A stretch of DNA of 64,000 nt from Streptomyces sp. Tu6071 (GCF_000213055.1 NZ_CM001165.1:2689445-2753444), one strand, 5' to 3'; counted from the stretch's first letter, positions 53,787 to 63,440 are shown. Notes: generated from the letters alone by a model not told the origin. Numbers and translations: made by a program.

Positions 53787-55769
53787 TCAGCGGGCCACGA
53801 AAGTATGAGCCGCCTTGTCGTGCCAGCACTGCCGCCAGGGCCGGTCGAAACACGCCCACAGGACACCCACGACACCGATCCCGAGCAGCCCGGGGACCGC
53901 GTAGACGAGCCAGCGGCGCAGCGCGGCGGCGAAGCCGGGCGGCTCGTGCTCCTCGATGTCGCGTACCCGCAGGCCGAGCAGCTTCTTGCCGAGCGTACGG
54001 CCGAACCGGGCGGTCGGCAGCGCCTCGTAGAGAAGCCCGAGGACGAGGAGGACACCGACCGAGGCGAGCAGACAGCTCACGGTCGTCGTGTCGACGAGCC
54101 AGACCTCGACGGTCTCGCCGCTCAGCTTCGCCGCGTCGACCTTCGCCTGGACGTGGTCGGCCGCGCGGCCCGCGAGCGGCACCACCGCCGCCCCGGTGAG
54201 CGCGCCGAGCAGCAGGCTGTCCACGATCCGCGCGAGGAGCCGCCGCCCGAGCCCGGCGGGCCGCACCGCCGCCTGCCGCCGCGCGGCGGCGGTGAAGGGG
54301 TCCTCGCGCACGGGCTTGAAGGGGGTGACGGGGGCGTCGGGGTCACTGGCGCCCACGCCGGTGGAGGAGGCGGAGTGAGCGGGTTGGGCGAGGGCGGAGA
54401 CCTGGGCGGCCCAGGAGCGGGCGGGGGCGGGAGCGGGAGCGGAGGAGGAAGGAGAGGGGGCGGGGGGAGGGGATGCGGGGGTGGCCCTTAGGGGGCGGTC
54501 GAACGCATCACCTAGGGGTTCGTTGGGCCCCCCGGTGGGCCCAACGCGCGAGGCGGGAGGGAGGTTCCCGGGGGCGGCGGGGGCGGCGGGCGCGGCGGGC
54601 GCGGCCCCTAGGGGACGGTCGAACGCTTCACCTAGGGGTTCGACGGGCCCCCCGGTGGGCCCAACGCGCGGCGTCGGGCGGTGGTTCCCCGGCGTCGTGC
54701 CCACGTGGCTCCCGGGGGTGGCGGGAGCCTGGTTTCCCGGTGCGGGAGGACCGGACGCCGTCGGCTGCCGCGCCGCCTGCGAGCTCCCCGCAGCCGCGGG
54801 GCCCTGCTCCGCCAGACGGGCCGCTCGGGCCCGTACCGTGTCGTCCATGCCCACCGGCTTGCCGAAGGCGACGCCGCCCCGCGCGGAGGCACCGGGCTCG
54901 GGAGTGCCGGGCTCGGGGGCGCCGGGTCCGGGCGCATCGGGCTGGGGAGCCCCGGGCCCGACCGCACCGTTCGCGCCGGGCACCGGGCCCCACTGGTGGC
55001 CCTGCCCCCACTCCCCCGCCGCCCCGCCGCCGCTCCCCGGGCGCATCGAGAGGGTGCCCTGACCGCCCGTCGTGGGACCCCCGGCCGCCGGGAGGGCGGG
55101 GTGCTCCTCGACGGCGTCGAGCGCGCGCCGCTCGCCCGGCCCCGCAGGGCCGCCGGTCCCCGTACCCGCGCCGCCGACAGCGGCGCCCTGCCCCTGATAG
55201 GGCGTCACCGGCCCCTGCGGGCGCAGGCTCACCGTGCCCGTGCCCTCCTGGCGGGGCGCGGCGGGCTGGGGGCGGACGGGTTCGAGCGGGGGGCGGGTGT
55301 CGTACGGCGGTTGCGGGGTGTCGCGGTAGGGGTTCGGTTCGACGGGCGCTTCGGGCGAGGCGGCCGGGCGCGGGACGCGGGGGTCGTCGCCCTGCTCGGG
55401 GCCCGTGCCCCAGGAGACGCGCGGGGGCCGCCCCTGCGGGGTGTTCGCGCCCCAGGGGTCGGGGTCCTGCGGCGGGCTCGTGGGCTCGGGGCCGTAGAGG
55501 ACGGGCGAGGTGGCGGTACGGGGGCCGTCGAAGAAGAGAGGCCCCGTCTCCTCGGGAGCGGCGGCGGCCGGGGCGGGCGGCGGCTGCGCGGCCTGGCGCG
55601 GATAGCCGGGGGGCGGGGGCGGGACCGAGCCGTCGGCGGGCGCGGGGCGGCTGGTGCCGGCGACCCAGCCCGTACCGCTCCAGTAGCGCAGGTAGCCGGG
55701 GATGGAGGGATCGGGGTAGTACCCCTCGCCGGGGTACGCGTCGCCTGCTGCCGGAGTGGGGGCGCTCAT
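53787..55769 (-). CDS. DUF2510 and RDD domain membrane protein
   Basis: A 660-residue protein. The N-terminus has a DUF2510 motif (GYYPDPSIPGYLRYWSGTGW, about 16-35), then about 450 residues of low-complexity Pro, Ala and Gly with a repeated block RVGPTGGPxEPLGxAFDRPL. The C-terminal RDD domain (about 515-660) begins GLGRRLLARIVDSLLLGAL and ends WHDKAAHTFVAR. It lies 57 bp upstream of the other RDD gene, in line with it, and divergent from ssgG. Confidence 0.85.
   Translation of the reverse strand: MSAPTPAAGDAYPGEGYYPDPSIPGYLRYWSGTGWVAGTSRPAPADGSVPPPPPGYPRQAAQPPPAPAAAAPEETGPLFFDGPRTATSPVLYGPEPTSPPQDPDPWGANTPQGRPPRVSWGTGPEQGDDPRVPRPAASPEAPVEPNPYRDTPQPPYDTRPPLEPVRPQPAAPRQEGTGTVSLRPQGPVTPYQGQGAAVGGAGTGTGGPAGPGERRALDAVEEHPALPAAGGPTTGGQGTLSMRPGSGGGAAGEWGQGHQWGPVPGANGAVGPGAPQPDAPGPGAPEPGTPEPGASARGGVAFGKPVGMDDTVRARAARLAEQGPAAAGSSQAARQPTASGPPAPGNQAPATPGSHVGTTPGNHRPTPRVGPTGGPVEPLGEAFDRPLGAAPAAPAAPAAPGNLPPASRVGPTGGPNEPLGDAFDRPLRATPASPPPAPSPSSSAPAPAPARSWAAQVSALAQPAHSASSTGVGASDPDAPVTPFKPVREDPFTAAARRQAAVRPAGLGRRLLARIVDSLLLGALTGAAVVPLAGRAADHVQAKVDAAKLSGETVEVWLVDTTTVSCLLASVGVLLVLGLLYEALPTARFGRTLGKKLLGLRVRDIEEHEPPGFAAALRRWLVYAVPGLLGIGVVGVLWACFDRPWRQCWHDKAAHTFVAR
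54481..54685. repeat. Coding direct repeat of about 80 bp
   Basis: Two copies about 120 bp apart (starting near 54481 and 54601) inside the RDD gene. Both contain the rare CCTAGGGGTTCG string and encode the block RVGPTGGPxEPLGxAFDRPL. Confidence 0.7.
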
Positions 55770-55982
55770 CGTCCGCTCGTCCCGTATCTGCTCGGTGAGT
55801 GGGGTGGGCGTCCACATTTACCAGAACTCGGGCGTGTTGCGGGCCGGTCCGGCAGAGGTGGGGGCAATCCCGGCGGTTGACCAAAATTCTTTCCGCAACC
55901 CGCGTAATGCTGTGCTGCGACCGCCCTCTCTCCCGGTACGGGCCTGCAGGTGGGCCGTCGCAGAGGCAGAAAGGGACCAGCC

Positions 55983-56462
55983 GTGGCGCACTCCGTCGTG
56001 GAACGTGAACTCGAACTCCAGCTCCTCGTCTCACCGGAACGCACCGTCGCGGTACCCGCACGGCTGACGTACCGCACGGACGACCCCTACGCCGTGCACA
56101 TTCTCTTCCACCTCAACTCCGAGTCCCCGGTGGCGTGGACCTTCTCGCGCGAACTACTGATCGAAGGCGTGTTCCGTCCCTCGGGGCACGGCGACGTGCG
56201 GGTGTGGCCGGCGAAGGAGGACGGGCGCGAGACGGTACGGGTCGCGCTCACCTCGCCGGACGGCGAAGCGCTCATCCAGGTGCCCGCGCTGCCGATGACG
56301 GCGTGGCTGGAGCGCACGCTGCGGCTCGTACCGCCGGGCACAGAGGGCGAGTTGCTCGGCATGGAGGAGGGGCTGGAGCACCTGCTCGCGCCGATGCCGG
56401 TGGAGGAGCTGTGGCAGCGGGACCGCGATCCGTGGCGCGAGGAGGGGTTCGAGAGCGAGTGA
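55983..56462 (+). CDS. ssgG: SsgA-like sporulation and cell division regulator, SsgG type
   Basis: A 159-residue SALP protein: VVERELELQLLVSPERTVAVPARLTYRTDDPYAVHILFHL at the start, then TFSRELLIEGVFRPSGHGDVRVWP and SPDGEALIQVPA. SALPs occur only in sporulating actinobacteria and help place septa and wall-remodelling enzymes; SsgG of S. coelicolor helps define septum sites. The specific name rests on gene neighbourhood as I remember it. AAAGGGA precedes GTG 55983. Confidence 0.85.
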   Translation: MAHSVVERELELQLLVSPERTVAVPARLTYRTDDPYAVHILFHLNSESPVAWTFSRELLIEGVFRPSGHGDVRVWPAKEDGRETVRVALTSPDGEALIQVPALPMTAWLERTLRLVPPGTEGELLGMEEGLEHLLAPMPVEELWQRDRDPWREEGFESE

Positions 56463-56535
56463 GCCACCCTGACGTGGGAGTGGCCCTGCCCCCGGAGGAG
56501 CGGACCCGCACCCGGGCCACGCGCTTCCGCCCCGT

Positions 56536-57927
56536 CTACAGCACCTTGCCGGGGTTGAGGATGCCCAGCGGGTCGAGCGTGGCCTTGAGGGCGCGCTGCA
56601 CCTCCAGGCCCGTTTCGCCCAACTCGCGGGCCAGCCACTCCTTCTTGAGGAGGCCGACGCCGTGCTCGCCGGTGATGGTGCCGCCGAGTGCGAGGCCGAG
56701 GGCCATGATCTCGTCGAAGGAGGCGCGGGCGCGGCGGGACTCGTCCTCGTCGGTGGCGTCGAAGCAGACGGTGGGGTGGGTGTTGCCGTCCCCGGCGTGG
56801 GCGCAGACGCCGATGGTCAACTCATGTTTTTCCGCGATGCGTTCGACGCCTTCGAGGAGTTCGGCGAGGCGGGAGCGGGGCACGCAGACGTCGTCGATCA
56901 TCGTGGTGCCCTTGACGGCTTCGAGGGCGACGAGCGACAAGCGCCGTGCCGCGAGCAGGAGTTCGGACTCGGCGGGGGTCTCTGCGGGGACGACCTCGCT
57001 CGCGCCCGCCGCACGGCACAGGGCGGCGACGGCGGCCAGGTCGGCTGCGGGCTCCGGGGTGTCGAAGGCGCAGAGGAGGAGCGCGGCGGTGGACTCGGGG
57101 AGGCCCATGCGGGCGTGGGCGTTGACGGCGCGGACGGTCGTACGGTCCATGAGTTCGAGCAGGGACGGGGTGTGGCCGCCCGCCATGATGGCGCGAACCG
57201 CCTCGCAGGCGGCGCCCGTTGTGCCGAATTCGGCGGCGAGGACGAGCTGCGGGGCGGGTGCGGGCCTGAGGGCGAGCACGGCCCCCACGACGATGCCGAG
57301 GCTGCCCTCGGAGCCGACGAAGAGCCGCGTGAGGTCGTACCCGGCGACGCCCTTGGCGGTGCGGCGCCCGGTGCGCAGGAGGCGCCCGTCGGCGAGGACG
57401 ACGTCGAGCCCGAGCACGTACTCGGCGGTGACCCCGTACTTGACGCAGCAGAGGCCGCCGGAGCCGGTCCCGATGTTCCCGCCGATCGTGCACATCTCCC
57501 AACTCGACGGGTCCGGCGGATAGTTCAGTCCGTGCTCGGCGACGGCGCGAGAGAGCACCGCGTTGATGACGCCGGGCTCGACGACGGCGATGCGCTCGAC
57601 GGGATCGATCTCGACGATCCGGTCCATCTTGACGAGCGAGACCACGACGCACCCCTCGACCGCGTTCGCGGCCCCGGACAGCCCGCTGCGCGCCCCCTGC
57701 GGCACGACGGGCACACGGTGCGCGGTCGCGGTCCGCATGACGTGCTGGACCTCTTCGACGGTACGCGGCAGCACGACGACAGCCGCCCGCCCGGCCGCAC
57801 AGAAGCTCGCCATGTCGTGCGCGTACGAGGCGACCACCTCGGGATCATCGACGACGGCGGAGTCGGGGAGCCCGGAACGGAGGTCGGCGAGGAGCGCGGT
57901 CTGCGGGGCACACGGCTGATCCGTCAT
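56536..57927 (-). CDS. FAD-linked oxidase, glycolate/D-lactate dehydrogenase type
   Basis: A 463-residue flavoprotein of the GlcD/D-lactate dehydrogenase group. The FAD-binding domain includes VVPQGARSGLSGAANAVEGCVVVSL (about 74-98), TIGGNIGTGSGGLCCVKYG and FVGSEGSLGIV; the cap domain ends with the metal and active-site motif CAHAGDGNTHP and GTITGEHGVGLLKKEW near the C-terminus. It oxidises 2-hydroxy acids; the substrate is not certain. It is convergent with ssgG. Confidence 0.88.
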   Translation of the reverse strand: MTDQPCAPQTALLADLRSGLPDSAVVDDPEVVASYAHDMASFCAAGRAAVVVLPRTVEEVQHVMRTATAHRVPVVPQGARSGLSGAANAVEGCVVVSLVKMDRIVEIDPVERIAVVEPGVINAVLSRAVAEHGLNYPPDPSSWEMCTIGGNIGTGSGGLCCVKYGVTAEYVLGLDVVLADGRLLRTGRRTAKGVAGYDLTRLFVGSEGSLGIVVGAVLALRPAPAPQLVLAAEFGTTGAACEAVRAIMAGGHTPSLLELMDRTTVRAVNAHARMGLPESTAALLLCAFDTPEPAADLAAVAALCRAAGASEVVPAETPAESELLLAARRLSLVALEAVKGTTMIDDVCVPRSRLAELLEGVERIAEKHELTIGVCAHAGDGNTHPTVCFDATDEDESRRARASFDEIMALGLALGGTITGEHGVGLLKKEWLARELGETGLEVQRALKATLDPLGILNPGKVL

Positions 57928-57951
57928 GATCCCCAGCGTGGCATCGGGGGC

Positions 57952-58224
57952 GGGGAGACGGAAGCCCCCGGGGCGGGCGAGGCCACCGCGAGCGCCCGCA
58001 TCGTCGTGGCGAGCGGGAACAGCCTCGCCTTCCGCGACGTGCGCGTCGGCGGGGACCTGCCCGACCGGCTCAAGGACGTGGTCTCCGGAGCGCTCGACCG
58101 GGAGATCCCGCTCGACGGCATCCCCGGCGACCTGCGCCTCACCCGTCTCACGACGACCTCCGAGGTCCTCAGCGCCGAGCTGTCCGGCAAGGACGTCACC
58201 TTCCGCCCCGACGACCGCGCCTGA
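57952..58224 (+). pseudogene. C-terminal remnant of a DUF2993 (LmeA-like) gene
   Basis: The frame encodes about 90 residues, of which AFRDVRVGGDLPDRLKDVVS, IPLDGIPGDLRLTRLTTTSE and AELSGKDVTF match the C-terminal part of DUF2993 lipid-binding proteins. The signal peptide and most of the domain are missing, and no start with a ribosome site is present (only GTG 58006, giving 72 residues). It abuts the start of the divergent FAD oxidase gene, so the 5' part seems to have been deleted. Confidence 0.55.
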
Positions 58225-58484
58225 TCCACCGGCCCCGCCCGCCCACGGTCCGGGCGCTCGACCGCACGAAGGTGAACGACTGCGCCGAACCGGCCCCGCC
58301 CGCTCACAGTCCCGGCCGCCCCGCCGCCACCTGGGCACTTCCCGACCGTTTCGTCCCGCGTCTTGTCCACCCGGCTCCCCGAATGCCTGAATGAGACCGG
58401 CGGACCCGCCCCCGGTCCCGCACCACCGCGATGCCGCGCGACGCCCGCCGAGAGCCAGGCGCAGCCAGGAAACCGGAGCCCTTC

Positions 58485-58958
58485 ATGATCGACGCCCTCG
58501 ACGCCCGTCTTCTGCTGCTGCTCGCGCGTGAGCCGCGGATCGGGGTGCTCGCGCTGTCGCGGCGGCTCGGGGTCGCGCGCGGGACGGCGCAGGCGCGGCT
58601 CGACCGGCTGCGGGCGCGCGGGGTGATCCGGGGGTTCGGCCCCGAGGTGGACCCGGCGGCGCTCGGGTATCCGGTGACGGCGTTCGCGACGCTGGAGATC
58701 CGGCAGGGGCGCGGCGAGCAGGTGCGGGCGCATCTCGCGCGGGTGCCCGAGGTGCTCGAACTGCACACGATCACCGGGCAGGGCGACATGCTGTGCCGCC
58801 TCGTGGCCCGGTCCAACGCCGATCTGCAACGGGTCATCGACCAGGTCGTCGGCTTCGAGGGGATCGTCCGGGCCTCGACGGCGATCGTCATGGAGAACCC
58901 CGTCCCGCTGCGGGTCCTCCCGCTCATCGAGCAGGCGGCGCACGCGGCACGCGACTGA
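58485..58958 (+). CDS. Lrp/AsnC-family transcriptional regulator
   Basis: A 157-residue regulator with an N-terminal winged helix (IDALDARLLLLLAREPRIGVLALSRRLGVARGTAQARLDRLRARGVI, 2-48) and a C-terminal RAM domain (about 65-145; ITGQGDMLCRLVARSNADLQRVID) that binds amino acids and forms dimers or octamers. The site GGAG precedes ATG 58485. The effector is unknown; the gap to the OpuC genes is 244 bp. Confidence 0.88.
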   Translation: MIDALDARLLLLLAREPRIGVLALSRRLGVARGTAQARLDRLRARGVIRGFGPEVDPAALGYPVTAFATLEIRQGRGEQVRAHLARVPEVLELHTITGQGDMLCRLVARSNADLQRVIDQVVGFEGIVRASTAIVMENPVPLRVLPLIEQAAHAARD

Positions 58959-59202
58959 CCGCCGCCGGGGCCCGACGCGCCCGCACCCGCTCACCGCCGC
59001 CCGCGCCCCACCCCTGCTCCCCCGCCCCTGCCTCCGGCCCCGCACCCTGCGCGCCTGCCCGTCTGCTCCTGCCCGCCGGATGGCCGTACTCCGGGAGCGC
59101 CGTCCCCGCGCCCCCGCCACTGTGGAGCGGTACGGCACGTACACGTACCGCCCTCGCGCGCGGTGGACCGCCTGTACGACGGCAGGAGTCAGGAGCGGTG
59201 GC

Positions 59203-59850
59203 GTGAATTTCTGGACCTATGTGGGGAACCGGCACGAGCAGTTGCTCTCGGACGCCTACCAGCACGCGAGCGCCGTCTTCCAGTGCATGGTCATCGCGAC
59301 CGTCATCGGGGTGCTGATCGGCGTCTTCAGCTACCGCTCGGAGTGGGCGGGGAACCTCGCCACGACCGCGACCTCGACGATCCTGACGGTCCCCTCGCTC
59401 GCGCTCATCGGTCTGCTGGTGCCGATCGTGGGGCTCGGTGTCGCGCCCACGGTCATCTCGCTCGTGCTGTACGGGCTGCTGCCGATCGTCCGGAACGCGA
59501 TCGTGGGCCTGCGCGGGGTCGACGCGACGCTGGTGGACGCCGCGAAGGGCATCGGCATGTCGCGTACCGCCCGGCTCCTGCGCGTCGAGCTGCCGCTCGC
59601 GTGGCCGCCGATCCTCACCGGCATCCGCGTCTCGACGCAGATGCTCATGGGGATCGCGGCGATCGCCGCGTACGCCTCCGGTCCCGGACTCGGTAACGAG
59701 ATCTTCCGCGGCATCGCCTCGCTGGGCAGCAAGAACGCGCTCAACCAGGTCCTCGCCGGCACCGTCGGCATCGTCATCCTCGCCCTGCTCTTCGACTTCG
59801 GCTACGTCCTGATCGGCAGGCTCACCATCCCGAGGGGTATCCGTGTCTGA
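59203..59850 (+). CDS. OpuC-type osmoprotectant ABC importer, permease 1
   Basis: A 215-residue permease with five or six helices and the EAA loop GLRGVDATLVDAAKGIGMSRTARLLRVELPLAWPPILTGIR (about 105-145). This is the ProW/OpuCB class for glycine betaine, carnitine or choline. AGGAG lies seven bases before GTG 59203. Its last 8 bp overlap the ATPase gene start. Confidence 0.88.
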   Translation: MNFWTYVGNRHEQLLSDAYQHASAVFQCMVIATVIGVLIGVFSYRSEWAGNLATTATSTILTVPSLALIGLLVPIVGLGVAPTVISLVLYGLLPIVRNAIVGLRGVDATLVDAAKGIGMSRTARLLRVELPLAWPPILTGIRVSTQMLMGIAAIAAYASGPGLGNEIFRGIASLGSKNALNQVLAGTVGIVILALLFDFGYVLIGRLTIPRGIRV

Positions 59851-61357
59851 CGCCACCACACCGCCCCCGGGCGCCTCGGCGCCCTCAGCGACGACCGCTC
59901 CCGACACGTCCGGCGCGGGTGCCACGAGCGGGGCGACGATCGAGCTGGAGAACCTCACCAAGATCTACGCGGGCACCACCGTCCCCGCCGTCGAGAACGT
60001 GAGCCTGGAGATCAAGGCGGGCGAGACCGTCGTCTTCGTCGGGCCCTCGGGCGGCGGCAAGACGACGCTGCTCAAAATGATCAACCGGCTCATCGAACCG
60101 AGCAGCGGACGGATCAGAATCGGTGGCGAGGACGTCACCGACATGGACCCGGTGAAACTGCGCCGGAAGATCGGCTACGCGATCCAGTCGTCCGGCCTCT
60201 TCCCGCACCTGACCGTCGCGCAGAACATCGCGCTCGTGCCGAAGATGATCGGCTGGTCGAAGAGCCGCGTGAAGGAGCGCGTCGAGGAGATGCTCGACCT
60301 GGTGGGACTCGACCCGGTGGAGTTCCGGGGGCGTTATCCGCGGCAGCTCTCCGGTGGCCAGCAACAGCGCGTGGGCGTCGCGCGGGCGCTCGCGGCGGAC
60401 CCGCCCGTACTCCTCATGGACGAGCCCTTCGGCGCCGTCGACCCGATCACGCGCGATCACCTCCAGGACGAGCTGATCAGGCTCCAGCACGAACTGCACA
60501 AGACGATCGTCTTCGTGACGCACGACTTCGACGAGGCGATCAAGATCGGCGACCGGATCGCGGTGCTGCGCGATCGCTCGAAGATCGCGCAGTTCGACAC
60601 TCCTGAGGCGATTCTGACCAATCCGGCGGACGACTTCGTCTCCGGCTTCGTCGGCGCGGGCGCGGCGCTCAAGCGCCTCAACCTCACCCGGGTACGGGAC
60701 GTGGGGATCACCGACTGGCCGACCGTGTCCGTGGACGACCCGCTCCAGACCATTTTCGACAAGCTCCGCGACGCCGGGCACAACGAACTGCTCATGCTCG
60801 ATCGCCGCGAGCGCCCCTACAAGTGGCTCAGGCGCGGCGACCTCAGCCGCGCCAAGGGCTCTCTCTCCCGGGCCGGGGCGCTCGTGCAGGACACGGTGAC
60901 GCGGGACGCGACCCTGCGCGACGCGCTGGAGGCGGTGCTCACCGACAACGCGGGCCGCGTCGCCGTGACCGGGCGGCGCGGCGAGTACGAGGGCGTCGTC
61001 GACATGCAGACGCTGATGAACTCGGTGCACGAACTGCTCGAAGAGGACCGTTTGGAGGCGATCGAGCACCGTCACGAGCTGGAGGAGATCCAGGAGGAGC
61101 AGGACCCCGCGCACCACGGCCGGGTGACGGCACTGCAGGCGGAGGAGGAAGGGGCGGGCGCCTCGGGCGGTACGGGTGCGGGGGCGGGCGGTACGCGTCC
61201 GGGAGCCGCGTCCGGCGGGACCGCCGCCCCCGACGGGTCGCCCGAGAACCCCGGCGGGCTGCGGCCCGGCGGTTCGGCCGTCAGCGACGCGGGCCCCGAG
61301 ACCGGGCGGGGCGAGTCGCGCCCCGGGGACCCGCACCGGGGTGGTGGGGCCGGATGA
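59843..61357 (+). CDS. OpuC-type osmoprotectant ABC importer, ATPase with CBS domains
   Basis: A 504-residue protein. Walker A is GPSGGGKT (about 70-77), signature LSGGQQQR (about 169), Walker B VLLMDEPFGAVD (about 189) and switch THDFDEA. A tandem CBS region (about 285-400) ends in VVDMQTLMNSVHELLEED and would sense ionic strength as in OpuCA and OpuA. The last 100 residues are a Gly-, Ala- and Glu-rich tail. The start overlaps permease 1. Confidence 0.9.
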   Translation: MSDATTPPPGASAPSATTAPDTSGAGATSGATIELENLTKIYAGTTVPAVENVSLEIKAGETVVFVGPSGGGKTTLLKMINRLIEPSSGRIRIGGEDVTDMDPVKLRRKIGYAIQSSGLFPHLTVAQNIALVPKMIGWSKSRVKERVEEMLDLVGLDPVEFRGRYPRQLSGGQQQRVGVARALAADPPVLLMDEPFGAVDPITRDHLQDELIRLQHELHKTIVFVTHDFDEAIKIGDRIAVLRDRSKIAQFDTPEAILTNPADDFVSGFVGAGAALKRLNLTRVRDVGITDWPTVSVDDPLQTIFDKLRDAGHNELLMLDRRERPYKWLRRGDLSRAKGSLSRAGALVQDTVTRDATLRDALEAVLTDNAGRVAVTGRRGEYEGVVDMQTLMNSVHELLEEDRLEAIEHRHELEEIQEEQDPAHHGRVTALQAEEEGAGASGGTGAGAGGTRPGAASGGTAAPDGSPENPGGLRPGGSAVSDAGPETGRGESRPGDPHRGGGAG

Positions 61358-62343
61358 GCGAGCAGGACCCCCGCCGCCGCCCGCGCGATCCGGCCGAGGA
61401 CCGCGAGACGGCACGCGGCCACGACCCGGCCCCCGAGCGTCTCGCCCGCACCGCCACCAGGTACGACGGCCCGCACCGCGCACGCGGCGACGGCGGCGGC
61501 CCCCAGGACGACGGGCGCGAGGACGACGGGCGGGACGAGCACGAGGACGACGGCCCGCGCGACGAGCACGACGCGCCGCGCGGCGGTCGCGTCGAGCGCG
61601 CCTCGCGCCGTATCGGCTGGCGCAAACTCACCTTCCTGCCCTTCGTGCTCGCGCTCGCGCTGCTCGGCACGTGGATCTACTACGACACGGCGACGCTCGA
61701 CGTCATCGCCCGCAACTCGCTCGGCGGCGGGAACATCTGGCTGCGGGTACGCCAGCACATCCAGCTCACCGTCATCTCGACGTTCTTCGTGCTGATCATC
61801 GCGATCCCGCTCGGCATCCTGCTCACCCGGCAGCGGCTGCGCAAGGCCGCCCCCGTCGCGGTCGCCTTCGCCAACATCGGGCAGGCGACCCCGGCGCTCG
61901 GGCTCCTCGCGCTGCTCGTGATCTGGCTGGGCACGGGCGAGTTCCCCGCGCTCGTCGGCATCATCATCTACGCGATCCTGCCCGTCCTCTCGAACACGAT
62001 CGCCGGCCTGCGCGCCAACGACCCGACGCTCCTCGAAGCCGCGCGCGGCATCGGCATGTCGCCGCTCATGGTGCTCGGCAAGGTCGAACTGCCGCTCGCC
62101 GTGCCGCTGATCCTCTCGGGCGTGCGCACCGCGCTCGTCCTCAACGTCGGCACCGCGACGCTCGCGACGTTCGGTGGCGGCGGCGGGCTCGGCGACATCA
62201 TCACGGCGGGCATCACCAACCAGCGCATGTCGGTCCTCGTGATCGGCTCGATCCTCACGATCGTGCTCGCGCTCCTCGTCGACTGGCTCGCCTCGCTGGC
62301 GGAACTGCTGCTGAGGCCGCGAGGACTGGAGGTCAGCTCGTGA
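61354..62343 (+). CDS. OpuC-type osmoprotectant ABC importer, permease 2
   Basis: A 329-residue permease. The first 85 residues form an extremely charged tail (DDGREDDGRDEHEDDGPRDEHD), unusual for the family. Six helices follow with the EAA loop GLRANDPTLLEAARGIGMSPLMVLGKVELPLAVPLILSGVR. ATG 61354 overlaps the ATPase stop (ATGA). It should pair with permease 1. Confidence 0.88.
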   Translation: MSEQDPRRRPRDPAEDRETARGHDPAPERLARTATRYDGPHRARGDGGGPQDDGREDDGRDEHEDDGPRDEHDAPRGGRVERASRRIGWRKLTFLPFVLALALLGTWIYYDTATLDVIARNSLGGGNIWLRVRQHIQLTVISTFFVLIIAIPLGILLTRQRLRKAAPVAVAFANIGQATPALGLLALLVIWLGTGEFPALVGIIIYAILPVLSNTIAGLRANDPTLLEAARGIGMSPLMVLGKVELPLAVPLILSGVRTALVLNVGTATLATFGGGGGLGDIITAGITNQRMSVLVIGSILTIVLALLVDWLASLAELLLRPRGLEVSS

Positions 62344-63440
62344 AAGCGGGACTTTTCCGTCGGGGTACGGGGCTTCGTGGGGGCGGTACGGGGCTCCGTA
62401 CGGGAGGTACGGGTCTCCGGGCAAGCGGTACGGGGCGCCGCGCGGGGCTTCGTACGGGCGTGAAGTACCCCCGCACCGCTGTCGCCGCGCTCGCCGGGGT
62501 GCTCGTGATCGGGGCGGCGGGGTGCGGGCTCACGAGCGGCAGCCCGCTCGTCGACAACGTCGAACCCGGGACGGTGGGCAGGGGCGAGCCGCTCAAGGGC
62601 GCGAAGCTCACCGTGGCGTCGAAGGAGTTCACCGAACAGCTCGTGCTCGGCGCGATCATGGGCATCGCCTTCAAGGCGGCGGGCGCCGACGTCCTGGACC
62701 GTACCGGCATCCAGGGCTCGATCGGCGCGCGCGAGGCCGTCAGGAGCGGCACGGCGGACGCGATGTACGAGTACACGGGGACGGGCTGGATCACCTACCT
62801 CGGCCACACGAAACCGATCGTGGACCCGCACGAGCAGTGGGTGGCCGTGCGCGACGCGGACCGGCGGAACGGCATCACGTGGGGCACGCCCGGACCGCTC
62901 AACAACACGTACGCGCTCGCGCTCAACCGGAAGAACGAGAAGAAGTACCGCACGAGGACGCTCTCCGACGTCGCCGCGCTGTCGAAGAAGAACCCGGGCG
63001 CCGTGACGCTGTGCGTCGAGGGCGAGTTCGCGGCCCGCGAGGACGGCCTCAACGGGCTCAAGAGGGCCTACGGGATGAACATCCCGAACTCGCGCATCAC
63101 CAAGATGGCGGGCGGCATCGTCTACACGCAGACCGCGAAGGGCGCGTGCGTCTTCGGCGAGGTCTTCACGACGGACGGGCGCATCAAGGCCCTGCACCTC
63201 GCGGTCATGAAGGACGACAAGCACTTCTTCCCGAACTACAACGTGGCGCCCGTCTTCCACACGAAGGCGCTCGAAGAGCACCCGCAGATGGAGCGGGTGC
63301 TGGCCCCGATCACGAAGAAGCTGACGAACGCGGTGGCGCGGGAGCTGAACGCGAAGGTGGACGTGGACGGCGAGGACCCGCACGACGTGGCGCGGGACTG
63401 GCTGGAGGAGGAGGGGTTCGTGAAGAAGGGAGGGGGGTGA
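62340..63440 (+). CDS. OpuC-type osmoprotectant-binding lipoprotein
   Basis: A 366-residue substrate-binding lipoprotein. GTG 62340 overlaps the stop of permease 2 (GTGA). The first 40 residues are a repeat-coded string (GTGLRGGGTGLRTGGTGLRA) before the real signal KYPRTAVAALAGVLVIGAAGCG; a GTG at 62460 could be the functional start. The mature OpuAC-type domain includes LTVASKEFTEQLVLGAIMG and the aromatic-rich YEYTGTGWITYLGH that can cage quaternary amines. Confidence 0.87.
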   Translation: MKAGLFRRGTGLRGGGTGLRTGGTGLRASGTGRRAGLRTGVKYPRTAVAALAGVLVIGAAGCGLTSGSPLVDNVEPGTVGRGEPLKGAKLTVASKEFTEQLVLGAIMGIAFKAAGADVLDRTGIQGSIGAREAVRSGTADAMYEYTGTGWITYLGHTKPIVDPHEQWVAVRDADRRNGITWGTPGPLNNTYALALNRKNEKKYRTRTLSDVAALSKKNPGAVTLCVEGEFAAREDGLNGLKRAYGMNIPNSRITKMAGGIVYTQTAKGACVFGEVFTTDGRIKALHLAVMKDDKHFFPNYNVAPVFHTKALEEHPQMERVLAPITKKLTNAVARELNAKVDVDGEDPHDVARDWLEEEGFVKKGGG

